Positions 1 to 7,046 of a stretch of DNA of 20,278 bases are shown here, piece by piece; positions within the stretch are counted from its first letter, which is position 1; each line of letters starts with the position of its first letter. Origin of the DNA: JBEIFW01 sp044370695. Its GTDB lineage: Bacteria; Actinomycetota; Acidimicrobiia; Acidimicrobiales; Ilumatobacteraceae. Below the pieces are notes generated by a model. It ran no database searches. It was not told the origin of the DNA and saw nothing but the letters and a program-made list of their open reading frames with translations. The stretch is taken from the NCBI GenBank assembly GCA_044370695.1, contig JBILVB010000057.1, forward strand, positions 1 through 20,278, read 5' to 3'. Made by a program: the position numbers and the translations under genes.

Positions 1-18
1 GGCCCACCGCGCCAGCCG

Positions 19-1209
19 TCAGCGGCGCCGCAGGTAGGTCGACGCGAGCGGGGCGAACCCGTTGAACCCCACCGACGAGTACGAGGTCGTGTACGCCCCG
101 GCGGCGTGGAACGTCACCCGATCCCCTGCGGCGAGGTCCGTCGGCAGGTCGTAGGGGGTCTTTTCGTAGAGGACGTCGGCCGAGTCGCACGTCGGACCGG
201 CAAGGCAGGCCGACCGGCGATCACCGGCATCGCGTTCGGTCGTGATCCGGTAGCGGATCGCCTCGCCGAGCGTCTCGGCGAGGCCCCCGAACAGCCCGAC
301 GTCGAGGTACACCCAACGGCCGTGATCGGAACGGTCCGACACGAGCACGACCTCGGACACGAGCAGCCCGGCGTCGCCCACGAGGTACCGGCCGGGCTCG
401 ACGATCACCCGCGGCAAACGCTGCGGGAACCACGCGTCGAGCGCGCTGCGGATGGCGCTTCCGTACTCGGCCATCGTCGGCACGCCGTCGTCGTAGACGG
501 CCGGGAAGCCACCGCCGAGGTTGAGCACCTCGAGCGTGTGCCCGGCGCCGGCGAGTTCGGAGGCCAACTTCGCGACCTCGCACAGCGCAGCGTCCCAGGC
601 GTCGAGGTTGCGCTGCTGGGATCCCACGTGGAACGAGACCCCGAGCCCCAACCCGTGTGACGCCGCCCGACCCAGCAGTTCGACGGCCTCGTCACGCGAG
701 GTGCCGAATTTGCGCGACAACGGCCAGTCCGCCCCGACACCGTCGACCGCGATGCGGCACATGACCGTCGATCCGGGCGCGTGCTCGATCAGCTTGTCGA
801 GCTCGGCGGCGCAGTCGAACGTGAAGAGCCGTACCCCTTGGCCGTAGGCGGCGGCGATGTCACGGGCCTTCTTCACGGTGTTGCCGAACGAGATGCGCTC
901 AGCCGCCGCGCCCATCGTCAGGCACCGATCGATCTCGCCGGGGCTCGCCACGTCGAAGCTGACCGCTTCGTCGAGCAGCACCTCGAGGATCTCGGGGGCG
1001 GGATTGGCCTTCACGGCGTAGAAGACCTCGGCCATCGGCAGCGCCGTGCGCAGTGCGTGCAAGCGTTCGACGACGACGTCGAGGTCGACGACGACGACCG
1101 GGGTCGGTCCGTCGTAGTCGGTGACGAAACGGTCCAGTCGGGCGCTGCCGCTTCGACGTGGACCGGGCGTGCTGGTGCTGGCGTGGGAATCGGCCGTCGT
1201 GGTGGGCAC
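19..1209 (-). CDS. Ornithine/lysine decarboxylase, PLP-dependent fold type III
   Basis: This 396-residue protein belongs to the alanine-racemase-fold decarboxylases and probably makes putrescine or cadaverine from ornithine or lysine. Visible landmarks are the PLP lysine in FYAVKANP (K67), SFHVGSQ (H194), the glycine-rich LNLGGGFP near 229-236, EPGR at 271-274, the catalytic-cysteine segment GPTCDSAD (C341, D342), and the C-terminal GAYTTSYSSVGFNGF. The last two favour ornithine/lysine decarboxylase over diaminopimelate decarboxylase (LysA), but substrate choice cannot be settled by eye. The first 25 residues are low-complexity Thr/Ser/Pro. The GTG start is preceded by a strong GGGAGG ribosome-binding site, unlike the leaderless genes elsewhere in the window. 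The gene diverges from an Lrp-type regulator across a repeat-rich region and is its most likely target. Confidence 0.88.
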   Translation of the reverse strand: MPTTTADSHASTSTPGPRRSGSARLDRFVTDYDGPTPVVVVDLDVVVERLHALRTALPMAEVFYAVKANPAPEILEVLLDEAVSFDVASPGEIDRCLTMGAAAERISFGNTVKKARDIAAAYGQGVRLFTFDCAAELDKLIEHAPGSTVMCRIAVDGVGADWPLSRKFGTSRDEAVELLGRAASHGLGLGVSFHVGSQQRNLDAWDAALCEVAKLASELAGAGHTLEVLNLGGGFPAVYDDGVPTMAEYGSAIRSALDAWFPQRLPRVIVEPGRYLVGDAGLLVSEVVLVSDRSDHGRWVYLDVGLFGGLAETLGEAIRYRITTERDAGDRRSACLAGPTCDSADVLYEKTPYDLPTDLAAGDRVTFHAAGAYTTSYSSVGFNGFAPLASTYLRRR

Positions 1210-1298
1210 CTCCCACCTCCCTTCTCTCGTGGCCCTCGACCCCGGTGGGTCGAATCAGGGGGACGTCATGGTGGACCCCCCGACCGACGTTGTCGACT

Positions 1299-1369
1299 CA
1301 CTGATCCATCAGTGCGTACTGACGCATCAGTGCGTACTGACGCATCAGGCGCTGACGCATCGTTCAGCG
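1299..1369. promoter_or_regulatory. Probable Lrp/AsnC operator array (tandem inverted repeats)
   Basis: The intergenic region between decarboxylase and regulator holds a perfect inverted repeat CACTGATccATCAGTG (1299-1314). It runs into two exact copies of an 18-bp unit, catcagtgcgtactgacg (1307-1324 and 1325-1342), each containing the dyad TCAGTgcgtACTGA. A shortened third copy (1343-1357) keeps the dyad TCAGgcgCTGA, and a decayed fourth follows (1358-1369). A further palindrome, GCTCGCGAGC, lies at 1369-1378. Lrp/AsnC proteins commonly bind several phased sites upstream of their own gene and of divergent targets, so I infer an operator here. Confidence 0.65.
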
Positions 1370-1400
1370 CTCGCGAGCCGACGTTCCGCACGCCGCTCGG

Positions 1401-1406
1401 TAGCCT
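1401..1406 (+). promoter_or_regulatory. -10 box (TAGCCT) for the Lrp-type regulator, leaderless type
   Basis: TAGCCT ends six bases before the GTG at 1413, and no Shine-Dalgarno sequence is present. This matches the TANNNT-N6-8-start pattern seen before several other genes in this window. Confidence 0.5.
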
Positions 1407-1412
1407 CGACCC

Positions 1413-1889
1413 GTGCCTCGGGTCGCGATCGACCGTCGGGCCTTCGAGATGGACGACATCGACAAGGCCATCGTCGCCGCGCTCCAGCGCGACGGCAGAC
1501 TGTCGTACCAGGACCTGGCGATCGCCGTGAACCTCTCGCCATCCGCCGTCCGCCAACGGGTGCAACGACTCCTGACGCACGGCGGATTCCAGGTCGTCGC
1601 CGTCACCGACCCGACCACGCTCGGGTACCCGGTGATGGCGATGATCGGCCTGCGTACCGAAGGCAGCGCGCGCGAGGTGGCCGATCGCATCGCCGAACTC
1701 GACGAGGTCATCTACCTCGTGCTCACCGCAGGGTCCTTCGACGTGCTCGCCGAGGTCGTGTGCATCGACAACGACCAGCTCATGCGGCTCGTCGACGACC
1801 ACATCAAGGCCGTCCCGGGCGTGCACGACGTCGAGATCATGATGGAGCTCGCGATCCACACCCATCGCTTCACCTGGAGGCCTCGATGA
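1413..1889 (+). CDS. Lrp/AsnC family transcriptional regulator
   Basis: This 158-residue DNA-binding regulator has the two-part Lrp/AsnC design. An N-terminal winged helix-turn-helix reads DDIDKAIVAALQRDGR, LSYQDLAIAVNLSPSAVRQRV and QRLLTHGG; a C-terminal RAM (ligand-sensing, oligomerising) domain follows, with GYPVMAMIGLRT, VYL-type strands and PGVHDVEIMMEL. I chose the GTG at 1413 because a TAGCCT box sits six bases upstream. The ATG at 1449 (146 residues, beginning MDDID) is a reasonable alternative that looks more like the family's usual N-terminus. The gene diverges from the decarboxylase and overlaps the next gene by ATGA. It probably senses an amino acid and controls the decarboxylase through the repeats at 1299-1369. 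Confidence 0.9.
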   Translation: MPRVAIDRRAFEMDDIDKAIVAALQRDGRLSYQDLAIAVNLSPSAVRQRVQRLLTHGGFQVVAVTDPTTLGYPVMAMIGLRTEGSAREVADRIAELDEVIYLVLTAGSFDVLAEVVCIDNDQLMRLVDDHIKAVPGVHDVEIMMELAIHTHRFTWRPR

Positions 1890-2782
1890 GCGATCCGGTT
1901 GCGAGGTTGCGGTCGGCGATCGCCGGCGCCGTGCGCGACCGGGTCGCCGGCCCGGGCGCCGATCGCCGCGCGGCCGAGGTCTGGGCCACCCCGGGGCCCC
2001 GTTGGTTCGGGCCGGAGCGCCCGGTGCACACCGTCCACGCCGACCCGGCGATGTTCCTCGGAGGTCTCCGGGCGCTGCTGCTGCAGAGCCTCCATCCACT
2101 CGCCATGGCCGGTGTCGCACAACACTCGGCGTACCGCGAGGACCCCTGGGGACGACTGCAGCGCACGGCGGATTTCTTGGTGGCGACCACGTTCGGACCT
2201 GCCGAAGAAGCCGAACGGGCGTGCGAACGCGTGATCGCCGTCCACCGCCACGTCCGCGGCGTCGCCCGCGACGGGCGTCCGTACTCCGCCGGCGATCCCC
2301 ACCTGCTCGCGTGGGTCCACGTCACCGAGACCGAGAGCTTCCTCTCCGCACATCAACGGTACGCCGCTCGCCGCCTCACCCCGGCCGAGGCCGACGACTA
2401 CGTCGCCGACCTCGCCGTCGTCGCTCGGCGGCTCGGCGTCGTCGATCCCCCGGTCGACGTCGCCGGCCTCCACCGCACCCTGCGTGCCTATCGCCCGGAG
2501 TTGCGCAGCACACCCGAAGCGAGGGCCGCCGCCCGGTTCTTGCTGCTGCCACCCCTGCCGGCGGTCGCCCGGCCCGCGTATGCGATCGGCTTCGCTGCGG
2601 CGGCCGGCCTACTCCCGTGGTGGGCTCGGCTGTCCCTCGGGCTTCCCCCGCTGACCCCGCTCACCGACGCACTCGTGGTGCGGCCGGCGGCCGGTGCGCT
2701 GGTCGACCTGCTGCGCTGGGCCCTCAACGAACACGGGCCCGGCGCGACGGCCGTCGCTTCGGCGGCGTCGCCGGCTCGGTGA
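1886..2782 (+). CDS. DUF2236 / MpaB-like (rubber-oxygenase-type) protein
   Basis: This 298-residue protein is of the DUF2236 family, which includes latex-clearing protein and the fungal oxygenase MpaB. Characterised members bind heme through conserved histidines and act as oxygenases. The family core is visible as LLLQSLHPLAMAGV (H70) and QHSAYREDPWGRLQRT (H80, R90, R93), then VHRHVRG (H120, H122) and AWVHVTETESFLSA (H145). The C-terminal third is rich in Leu, Ala and Pro, with a hydrophobic stretch near 228-250. ATG at 1886 overlaps the regulator's stop as ATGA and follows a GGAGG site, so the two genes are coupled. The substrate is unknown. The 3' end runs 59 bp into the oppositely oriented permease gene. 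Confidence 0.82.
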   Translation: MSDPVARLRSAIAGAVRDRVAGPGADRRAAEVWATPGPRWFGPERPVHTVHADPAMFLGGLRALLLQSLHPLAMAGVAQHSAYREDPWGRLQRTADFLVATTFGPAEEAERACERVIAVHRHVRGVARDGRPYSAGDPHLLAWVHVTETESFLSAHQRYAARRLTPAEADDYVADLAVVARRLGVVDPPVDVAGLHRTLRAYRPELRSTPEARAAARFLLLPPLPAVARPAYAIGFAAAAGLLPWWARLSLGLPPLTPLTDALVVRPAAGALVDLLRWALNEHGPGATAVASAASPAR

Positions 2783-3833
2783 CCAACGGCGAGTCCACGA
2801 GTTCGTGGCTGGGCCAGTACATGGTGGCGAACGCCTGGAGGCATGCGGCCAGCGGGATGGCGAGCAGCGCGCCGACGGCTCCGAGCAGGGCGGCGCCGGC
2901 GATCACGGCACCGAACGCGAGCGCCGGGTGCAACTCGAGCGTGCGTGCGGTGATCCGGGGCAGGAAGAGGTAGTTCTCCACCTGCTGGTACAGCACGATC
3001 ACGACGACGACGATCAGCCCGGCGCGGGGATCGTCGACGAGCGCCACGAGGACGGGGAGCACCCCGGCGAGGTACGTGCCGATCACCGGCACGAACTGGC
3101 TGACGATGCCGACCCACAGCCCGAGTGCGAGGGAATACTTCACCCCGAGCAACAAGAACACGAGGGTGTGGCACAGCCCCGAGAGCCCGGCGAGCACCAC
3201 CCGCGAATAGAGGTAGGCACCGGTCTTGTCGATCGCCACCTCCCAGGCCTCGAGCACCTTGGTCTGCACGTTCGGACGCAAGCGGGAGCACACGGCACGA
3301 CGGAACCGCGGACCGTCGGCCACGAGATAGAAGGTGAACAGGCCGACGGCCAGGAACGCCACGAGCGCGCTGAACGCCGTCGCCGACAGCTCGAGGGTCC
3401 GTCCGGCGATGTTGCTCCACACGTCCGAATCGCGCAGGCGGTCCCCCAGGTCGCCGAAGTCGACCGACACGTCGAAGGTCTCCTTCAGCCAGTCTTCGAT
3501 CTGGGACAGGTACTCCGGAGCGCGCTCGGCCAGCGTGGCGACCTGTTGGGCGACGAGGGCGACGATGGCGACCACGAACGCCAGCGACGCGGCGAGCACG
3601 GCGACCATGACGGTGCCCGTGGCCTGGCCGCGCCGCCACCCCCGCCGCACCAGACGGTTCACACCGGGCTCGATGGCCAGGGACAAGAAGAGCGAGGCGA
3701 GCAGCATGACCAGCAAGCTGCGCAGCAGTTCGACGACCTGCCAGGCCACCACCAGCAGGGCGAACACCCCCCAGAACAGCAGCACGGCGCGCAGCACCCA
3801 CGGCGGCATGCGTCGCTCGGCGCCGTCCGTCAT
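2724..3833 (-). CDS. AI-2E family transporter (putative permease)
   Basis: This 369-residue polytopic membrane protein is of the AI-2E/PerM/YdiK family. Hydrophobic segments occur near 13-33, 38-55 and 72-95, then in the C-terminal half from about 150 onward. Between them is the usual soluble loop (about 97-145) with coiled-coil-like AERAPEYLSQIEDWLKE. The family signature is clear: FVPVIGTYLAGVLPV, then QQVENYLFLPRITART, LELHPALAFGAVIAG and LGAVGALLAIPLAA. The family includes autoinducer-2 exporters and Na+/H+ antiporters, so the cargo cannot be named. A basic tail (PPKRRPSRRARVR) is cytoplasmic. ATG overlaps the upstream stop as ATGA, so it is the last gene of the dehydrogenase operon. Its 3' end overlaps the DUF2236 gene in antisense. 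Confidence 0.88.
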   Translation of the reverse strand: MTDGAERRMPPWVLRAVLLFWGVFALLVVAWQVVELLRSLLVMLLASLFLSLAIEPGVNRLVRRGWRRGQATGTVMVAVLAASLAFVVAIVALVAQQVATLAERAPEYLSQIEDWLKETFDVSVDFGDLGDRLRDSDVWSNIAGRTLELSATAFSALVAFLAVGLFTFYLVADGPRFRRAVCSRLRPNVQTKVLEAWEVAIDKTGAYLYSRVVLAGLSGLCHTLVFLLLGVKYSLALGLWVGIVSQFVPVIGTYLAGVLPVLVALVDDPRAGLIVVVVIVLYQQVENYLFLPRITARTLELHPALAFGAVIAGAALLGAVGALLAIPLAACLQAFATMYWPSHELVDSPLVTEPATPPKRRPSRRARVR

Positions 3834-4849
3834 GACCGTGCAGGGTAGACACCGTCGCCCCGTTCCCGGGCGGATGCTGCCGCTGCGGCGAGCAGCGAGC
3901 CGGGCCCAACCGCAGCGCTGAACACGAGGTCGTCGACGACGGCGGCGAGTTCCACGGCGAGCACTGCACCGCCCAGCACCGCAGCCGCCCCCGGCCCGAC
4001 GGCATGGGCGCCGACGACGGTCCCGGCGGCGTCGGCGATCACCTCGACGGTCACGTCCCCCTCGATCCGGCCCCGGCGCGCACCCTCGATCGCACCGACC
4101 GACCAGGCCGCCCAGTCGCCGGACTCGACCACCACGGGCACCACGCCCGGCTCGAACGGCACCGGCACACCGGCGATCGCAGCCGCCACCGTGACGGCCT
4201 CGGCGACCTCGAACCCGGTCGGCCGTCCGGCTGCAGCGCCGACGGCGTACAGGTGCGGGGCCGCCCGGCCGAGGTCGTCGCAGACGAGGGAGCCGTCATC
4301 CCGCCGCCGGACGCGATCGAGGTGCTCGAGCCCGAGGTCGCCGGTGGCCGCCCGGCGCGGCGCCGCCCCGACCCGCCCGGAGCCCTCCACGACGTGGACC
4401 CCCGACGTCGCCAACCGGTCGAGGACCGACGAGGCCACCCAGGGTGCGGCCGTGGGCAGCAGCGGAGTGACCGGGTCGAACGTGACGATCGCACCCCGAC
4501 GGGCGAGGTCGAACGCCCGCTGCACGGACTCGTCGTCGCCGCCCACGACGGTGACCGGCGCGCCCGGGACCGGGGCGGGCGGTCGCACCGAGCCGGTGGC
4601 GACGACGACGTCGATCGCCTCGACGTGCACGACATGGTCGCCGTCGCTCACGGCGACCCGACGCGCGGTCGAGAACCGCGCCGTCCCCGTCAGCCAGGTG
4701 ACGTCGTCTCGCGATGCTGCGGGCACCGCCGCGTCGGCGACGACCACCCGGCGACCCTGACCGGCGAGCACCTCGATCACGGCCCGGCCGCTGCGACCGG
4801 CCCCGACGACGAGTACGTCGGCCCCGATCGGGACCTCCCCGATCACCAT
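3830..4849 (-). CDS. Degenerate dihydrolipoamide dehydrogenase-like (E3-like) protein
   Basis: This 339-residue protein keeps the layout of the pyridine-nucleotide-disulfide oxidoreductases. It has a first Rossmann motif DVLVVGAGRSGRAV (11-24), an ATGS motif (84-87), a second weak Rossmann strand VTVVGGDDES (99-108), an FAD-loop relic LYAVGAAAG (200-208), and a dimerisation-like domain from about 230. It lacks about 80 residues where the redox pair CxxxxC should follow the first Rossmann fold. Its only cysteine is C190. The AxGD aspartate is replaced (AVGA), and the C-terminal HPTxxE catalytic dyad is absent (AVGPGSLL instead). Usual E3 length is about 460. The frame is open and well formed, so it is not a simple pseudogene. 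It starts 8 bp after the E2 stop, in the operon slot where E3 is expected. It cannot be a normal E3; a structural or regulatory role is conjecture. Confidence 0.75.
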   Translation of the reverse strand: MVIGEVPIGADVLVVGAGRSGRAVIEVLAGQGRRVVVADAAVPAASRDDVTWLTGTARFSTARRVAVSDGDHVVHVEAIDVVVATGSVRPPAPVPGAPVTVVGGDDESVQRAFDLARRGAIVTFDPVTPLLPTAAPWVASSVLDRLATSGVHVVEGSGRVGAAPRRAATGDLGLEHLDRVRRRDDGSLVCDDLGRAAPHLYAVGAAAGRPTGFEVAEAVTVAAAIAGVPVPFEPGVVPVVVESGDWAAWSVGAIEGARRGRIEGDVTVEVIADAAGTVVGAHAVGPGAAAVLGGAVLAVELAAVVDDLVFSAAVGPGSLLAAAAASARERGDGVYPARS

Positions 4850-4857
4850 CGGTACCC

Positions 4858-6063
4858 CTAGAGCAGCAGGCGCACCGGATCCCGGAGCGCTGCGGTGAGG
4901 TCGGCGGCGAAGGCGAGCACGTCCGCCCCGTCGAGCAGCCGGTGGTCGGCCGAGATCGACCACGGCAGCACGGGGCGAACGGCGAGCAACCCGTCGACGA
5001 CCCACGGCCGAGCTGCGACGGCGCCCACCCCGACCACCAACGTCTGGCCCGGAGGGATCACCGGCGCGGCGAACCGCCCCCCGAGCGGCCCGTAGTTGCT
5101 CAGCGTCGCCGTGCCGCCGGCGAGATCCGCCGGACCGAGCCGACCGGCCCGAGCCGTCTCGGTGATCCGGCGCAGCGTCCGGGCCGCGTCGAGCACGCCG
5201 AGCCGGTCGGCGCCGTGAAGGACCGGCACGACGAGACCGTCGGGCGTCGCGCAGGCCACGCCCAGGTTGATCTCGTCGTGGAACGTCGCACCGCGCCCGT
5301 CGTCGTGCACCGTCGCGTTCCCGGCCGGGTGACGGCGCAGCGTCCGGGCCACGGCGACGGCGAGCAGCGCGGTCAACGTGATCGGCTCGCCGGCCGCGTC
5401 GGCCAGCGACGCACGAGCGGCGAGCAACCCGGTCGCGTCGAACTCGTCGGAGGCCCCGAGGTGGGGGATCGTCGACCAGCTCCGGCCCATGGCCGCTGCC
5501 GTGGCGCGCCGGATCCCCCGGAAGGTCGCCTCGCCCGAGCGTTCGTCGGCGGCGGCCGTCGGCATCGGTCGCCGTGGGTTCGCAGGGGCCGTCCCCGCCT
5601 CGCTCACATCCCGGCCGGGGCGCCAGGCGTCGAGATCGTCGTCGGTGATCCGCCCACCCGGGCCGGTGCCGTGCACTGCGGCCAGGTCGACACCCCGCTC
5701 GGCGGCGCGGCGGCGCAGCGCCGGCGAGGCCTTGGGCCGCGGCGCGCCCACGGGTGGGACACCCGTGTCGGCCGCGGGCGGCGGCAGCGCCACCACCTGC
5801 GGGACCACCATGGCCGGGACTCCCGTGGGACGCAGCGTCGCGAGCAGGGTGCCGACGGGCACGATCGCGCCCGCCTCGACGTGGAGGGCCGTCACCGTGC
5901 CGTCGGCGGGCGCCGGGACCTCGACGACCGCTTTGTCCGTCTGCACCTCGGCCAACGGCTCGTCCCGGCGCACCGACTGCCCGACCTCGACCAACCATCG
6001 CAGCACCTCGCCTTCGTCGAGGCCCTCCCCGACGTCGGCCAGACGCACCTCGAGCCCGTTCAC
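4858..6063 (-). CDS. bkdC: E2 component of a 2-oxoacid dehydrogenase complex (lipoyl acyltransferase)
   Basis: This 401-residue dihydrolipoyl acyltransferase transfers the acyl group from E1 to CoA. It has one lipoyl domain (4-80) with the lipoylated lysine in EVQTDKAVVEVP (K44), a Pro/Ala-rich linker, a peripheral subunit-binding domain (about 111-147, ASPALRRRAAERGVDL and GTGPGGRITDDDL), a second linker, and a catalytic domain (about 180-401) ending with SISADHRLLDG (H374, the acyltransferase HRxxDG motif). The GTG start overlaps the E1-beta stop as GTGA. The subunit-binding domain would normally recruit E3, but the next gene encodes only a degenerate E3-like protein. The symbol assumes branched-chain specificity, inferred from E1-alpha; a pyruvate or other 2-oxoacid dehydrogenase is possible. 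Confidence 0.9.
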   Translation of the reverse strand: MNGLEVRLADVGEGLDEGEVLRWLVEVGQSVRRDEPLAEVQTDKAVVEVPAPADGTVTALHVEAGAIVPVGTLLATLRPTGVPAMVVPQVVALPPPAADTGVPPVGAPRPKASPALRRRAAERGVDLAAVHGTGPGGRITDDDLDAWRPGRDVSEAGTAPANPRRPMPTAAADERSGEATFRGIRRATAAAMGRSWSTIPHLGASDEFDATGLLAARASLADAAGEPITLTALLAVAVARTLRRHPAGNATVHDDGRGATFHDEINLGVACATPDGLVVPVLHGADRLGVLDAARTLRRITETARAGRLGPADLAGGTATLSNYGPLGGRFAAPVIPPGQTLVVGVGAVAARPWVVDGLLAVRPVLPWSISADHRLLDGADVLAFAADLTAALRDPVRLLL

Positions 6064-7046
6064 GCGATCACCTCGGCGGCCCGAAGGATGCCGGCGAGCA
6101 CCCGGTCGTCGTCGGGGACGTACGCGTCCTCGAGGAGGCCGACCGGATACGGCACGTCCCACCCGCTCACCCGGACCGGGGGCGACTCGAGGTCGTAGAA
6201 GCACTCCTCGACCACGGTCGCGATCACCTCCGACGCGAATCCGGCGGTGAGCGCGGCCTCCTGGACGACCACGACGCGACCGGTTCGCGTCACCGAGGCC
6301 GCCACCGTCGCTGCGTCGAACGGCACGATGGTCCGCAGGTCGATCACCTCTGCGTCGATGCCGTGCTCGTCGTAGGCCCGGCGGGCCGCTCGGCGGCACA
6401 CCTCGACCTGGGCGCTCCAGGCCACCACGGTGACGTCTCGGCCGGGCCGCACGATGCGCGCCACCCCGAACGGGACGAGGTGTTCACCGTCGGGCACCTC
6501 GTCGCGGATCAACCGGTAGCCCCGCAGCGGCTCGAGGAACAGCACCGGATCGGGCGAGCGGATCGCCGTGGCGAGCAAGCCCTTGGCGTCGGCGGCCGAG
6601 GCCGGAGCGACGACGTGGAGCCCGGGAACGTTCGCGAACTGGGACTCGAGGGCTTCGCTGTGCAACTCGGGGGTGCGCACCCCACCTCCGAACGGCGCCC
6701 GGATCGTGATCGGCGCGGCGAAGCGGCCGTCGCTGCGGTAGCGCAGGCGTGCCACCTGACCGCACAACTGGTGCATCCCCTGCCATGCGAAACCGAGGAA
6801 CTGCACCTCCGCCACCGGCACCGCACCCTCGATCGCGAGCCCCACGCAGGAGCCCACGATCACGGCCTCGGCCAGCGGCATATCGACGACCCGCTCGGGG
6901 CCGAATGCCGCCTGCAGCCCGTCGGTGGCCCGGAACACTCCGCCGTTGGCCCCGACGTCCTGGCCGAGCACCACGACCCGACCGTCCCGGGCCATCTCGT
7001 CGTGCAGGCAGGAACGGATGGCCTCGACCATGGTCAGAACCGTCAT
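6060..7046 (-). CDS. bkdB: E1-beta subunit of a branched-chain 2-oxoacid dehydrogenase
   Basis: This 328-residue beta subunit (usual length about 325) pairs with E1-alpha to form the thiamine-diphosphate decarboxylase of the complex. Recognisable segments are VVVLGQDVGANGGVFRAT (25-41), MPLAEAVIVGSCVGLA with the conserved glutamate E60 that activates thiamine diphosphate, PVAEVQFLGFAWQG, IRAPFGGG, and ELHSEALES with H129. The C-terminal transketolase-like domain includes DVTVVAWSAQVEVCRRAA and IDLRTIVPFD, then VVVQEA and WDVPYPVGLLEDAYVP. ATG overlaps the E1-alpha stop as ATGA, so the two subunits are probably made in equal amounts. Confidence 0.92.
   Translation of the reverse strand: MTVLTMVEAIRSCLHDEMARDGRVVVLGQDVGANGGVFRATDGLQAAFGPERVVDMPLAEAVIVGSCVGLAIEGAVPVAEVQFLGFAWQGMHQLCGQVARLRYRSDGRFAAPITIRAPFGGGVRTPELHSEALESQFANVPGLHVVAPASAADAKGLLATAIRSPDPVLFLEPLRGYRLIRDEVPDGEHLVPFGVARIVRPGRDVTVVAWSAQVEVCRRAARRAYDEHGIDAEVIDLRTIVPFDAATVAASVTRTGRVVVVQEAALTAGFASEVIATVVEECFYDLESPPVRVSGWDVPYPVGLLEDAYVPDDDRVLAGILRAAEVIA

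Noticed and set aside
1307..1369. Tandem repeats considered as a CRISPR array or mobile-element end
   Set aside because: The 18-bp copies abut without spacers, there are no cas genes or transposase, and the dyads between regulator and target gene are better explained as operators.
3842..3847. Minus-strand TACCCT eight bases before the AI-2E permease start, a possible internal promoter
   Set aside because: It lies in codons of the overlapping E3-like gene (Tyr-Pro), and the ATGA overlap already explains expression. Chance occurrence is likely.
4714..6198. A 494-codon plus-strand frame opposite the E2 gene, and similar ones at 10263-12242 and 11495-13006
   Set aside because: Each mirrors a well-supported minus-strand gene (E2, RadA, beta-helix protein) and has only biased composition.
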